Source: an uncultured Campylobacter sp.
Lineage (GTDB): Bacteria; Campylobacterota; Campylobacteria; Campylobacterales; Campylobacteraceae
NCBI GenBank assembly: GCA_938046705.1
Contig: CALIWP010000343.1
Location: 1-6,166, forward strand
Reading direction: 5' to 3'
Length of the DNA: 6,166 bases
Position numbers and translations under genes: made by a program. A model generated the notes under the pieces. That model was not told where the DNA came from and made no database searches. It saw nothing but the letters and a program-made list of their open reading frames with translations. Shown here piece by piece: positions 5,510 to 6,166 of this stretch. How positions within the stretch are numbered: the first letter of the stretch is position 1; the number at the start of each line of letters is the position of its first letter.

Positions 5510-6109
5510 CTATCTGCCCATTCTATCGAAAAACCACATAAAAGCAAACATCAGCCCCGTGGCCTTGGTTTTGCTTTCGTCAAACATAAACTCGCGCGCC
5601 CGCTCAAGCAGCACGTAAACAGGCTCGATATTTTCGCCGTCTATGCCGCCGCCTTCGCCGATCTTCATCGCGTCGTTTATCACGGCAAAAAACATCGTCT
5701 GCTTCGCTCCGCCAAACCCCAGCGCGCCACGGGTGGATGTTATGCGCTCGACCTTGCTCACGGCAAAACCCGTCTCCTCGGCGATCTCCTCGATGACGGT
5801 CTGCTCCTCGCTCTTGCCTTTATCCATCAGGCCAGCGCAAAGCTCGTATGTATAGCCCTCGTCGCCCTTTTGCATCAAATTTAGCTCGCGTCCTTCTTGC
5901 AGGTTAAACCAAACGGCGGGGCGAAACTGCTTAACCAGCAAAAACGCGTCCTTATCCTCGTGATAAAGCAGTACCGAGACGCTATCGTGAGCCTTGATAC
6001 ACTCCCATCTGACGGACTTTTCGCACAGATCAAAGGAAATTTGATACGGCTTTACGTAGCGCGGGGCGGTTAAATTTTCTATCTTGATATTTTTTACAGA
6101 AGTATCCAT
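5510..6109 (-). CDS. Nudix pyrophosphatase, NUDT14-like (UDP-glucose/ADP-ribose type)
   Basis: A 199-residue cytoplasmic protein. The Nudix box spans residues 93-115, GLMDKGKSEEQTVIEE then IAEETGF. The metal-binding core EExxEE (107/108 and 111/112) and the final G-[hydrophobic] are present. However, box position 7 is Lys instead of Glu, and the Arg of the REUXEE core is Glu. As recalled, human NUDT14 (UDP-sugar diphosphatase) shares the flanks: HDSVSVLLY (41-49), LLVKQFRPAVW (57-67), YELCAGL (88-94), GAKQTMFFAVINDA (134-147) and GEGGG (151-155). The likely reaction is hydrolysis of a nucleoside diphosphate sugar (UDP-glucose or ADP-ribose) to a sugar phosphate and a nucleoside monophosphate, using Mg2+; substrate is inferred. 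The ATG lies inside the 3' end of mgtE (16-nt overlap), with AGGA at 6118-6121 eight bases upstream. Translation is probably coupled. Confidence 0.9.
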   Translation of the reverse strand: MDTSVKNIKIENLTAPRYVKPYQISFDLCEKSVRWECIKAHDSVSVLLYHEDKDAFLLVKQFRPAVWFNLQEGRELNLMQKGDEGYTYELCAGLMDKGKSEEQTVIEEIAEETGFAVSKVERITSTRGALGFGGAKQTMFFAVINDAMKIGEGGGIDGENIEPVYVLLERAREFMFDESKTKATGLMFAFMWFFDRMGR

Positions 6110-6166
6110 TTTGCCAGTCCTAAAAAGCTAAAAAAGCCGACCGTGTCAGTAACGGTGGTAAGCAGC
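6094..6166 (-). CDS. mgtE: Magnesium transporter MgtE, C-terminal end (cut by the window edge)
   Basis: Reading the minus strand from 6165, 23 codons encode LLTTVTDTVGFFSFLGLAK then WILL, ending at TAA (6094-6096). The pattern TTVTD-x-VGFF-x-FLGLA at the extreme C-terminus is the last transmembrane helix of MgtE, a homodimeric inner-membrane Mg2+ channel gated by a cytoplasmic CBS domain. The conserved Asp of TVTD contributes to the Mg2+ pathway in the family. Only this tail is in the window. Its stop codon lies 16 bases into the Nudix gene, in a different frame. The link of a Mg2+ importer to a Mg2+-dependent Nudix enzyme is suggestive but unproven. Confidence 0.82.
   Translation of the reverse strand, partial: LLTTVTDTVGFFSFLGLAKWILL

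Noticed and set aside
1..6166. tRNA, rRNA, insertion sequence or attachment site
   Set aside because: No cloverleaf, rRNA segment, transposase or flanking direct repeats were seen on either strand.

Overview
The window looks like a chromosomal segment from a Campylobacter or close relative (Campylobacterota), probably one of the higher-GC oral or gut species. The reasons are a groES next to a divergent large periplasmic protein gene, cysteine-paired Sel1-like secreted proteins, a TATAAT-type promoter without a clear -35 box, and very heavy use of the string AAATTT(G). The genus call is inferred from gene content and style, not from a search.

Left part (1-364): the 5' part of groES lies on the minus strand and runs off the left edge. 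Upstream of it is a textbook heat-shock control region: a perfect TTGACA-N17-TATAAT promoter with a CIRCE operator (HrcA site) just downstream, over the expected transcription start. A second, plus-strand promoter serves the divergent gene.

Middle left (365-2962): one long gene encodes an 865-residue protein with a single N-terminal membrane anchor. It contains about four diverged ~176-residue repeats of AsmA/TamB-like type, so it is probably an envelope lipid-transfer or outer-membrane-homeostasis protein. A young in-frame 24-bp tandem duplication sits near its start.

Intergenic island (2963-3528): no convincing gene. Its first 342 bases hold 14 copies of AAATTT about 26 bp apart, several inside longer perfect palindromes. 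A likely bidirectional terminator closes the island where the two transcription directions meet.

Right part (3529-6166, all minus strand): reading right to left, the 3' end of mgtE (Mg2+ channel) overlaps by 16 nt a NUDT14-like Nudix pyrophosphatase gene. After 52 nt come three tandem paralogues for secreted, cysteine-rich Sel1-like repeat proteins. The paralogues are separated by exactly 9 nt each, with Shine-Dalgarno sequences that overlap the preceding stop codon. This looks like one or two polycistronic units: a magnesium/nucleotide-sugar pair and a recently expanded Hcp-like family of disulfide-stabilised periplasmic or secreted proteins.
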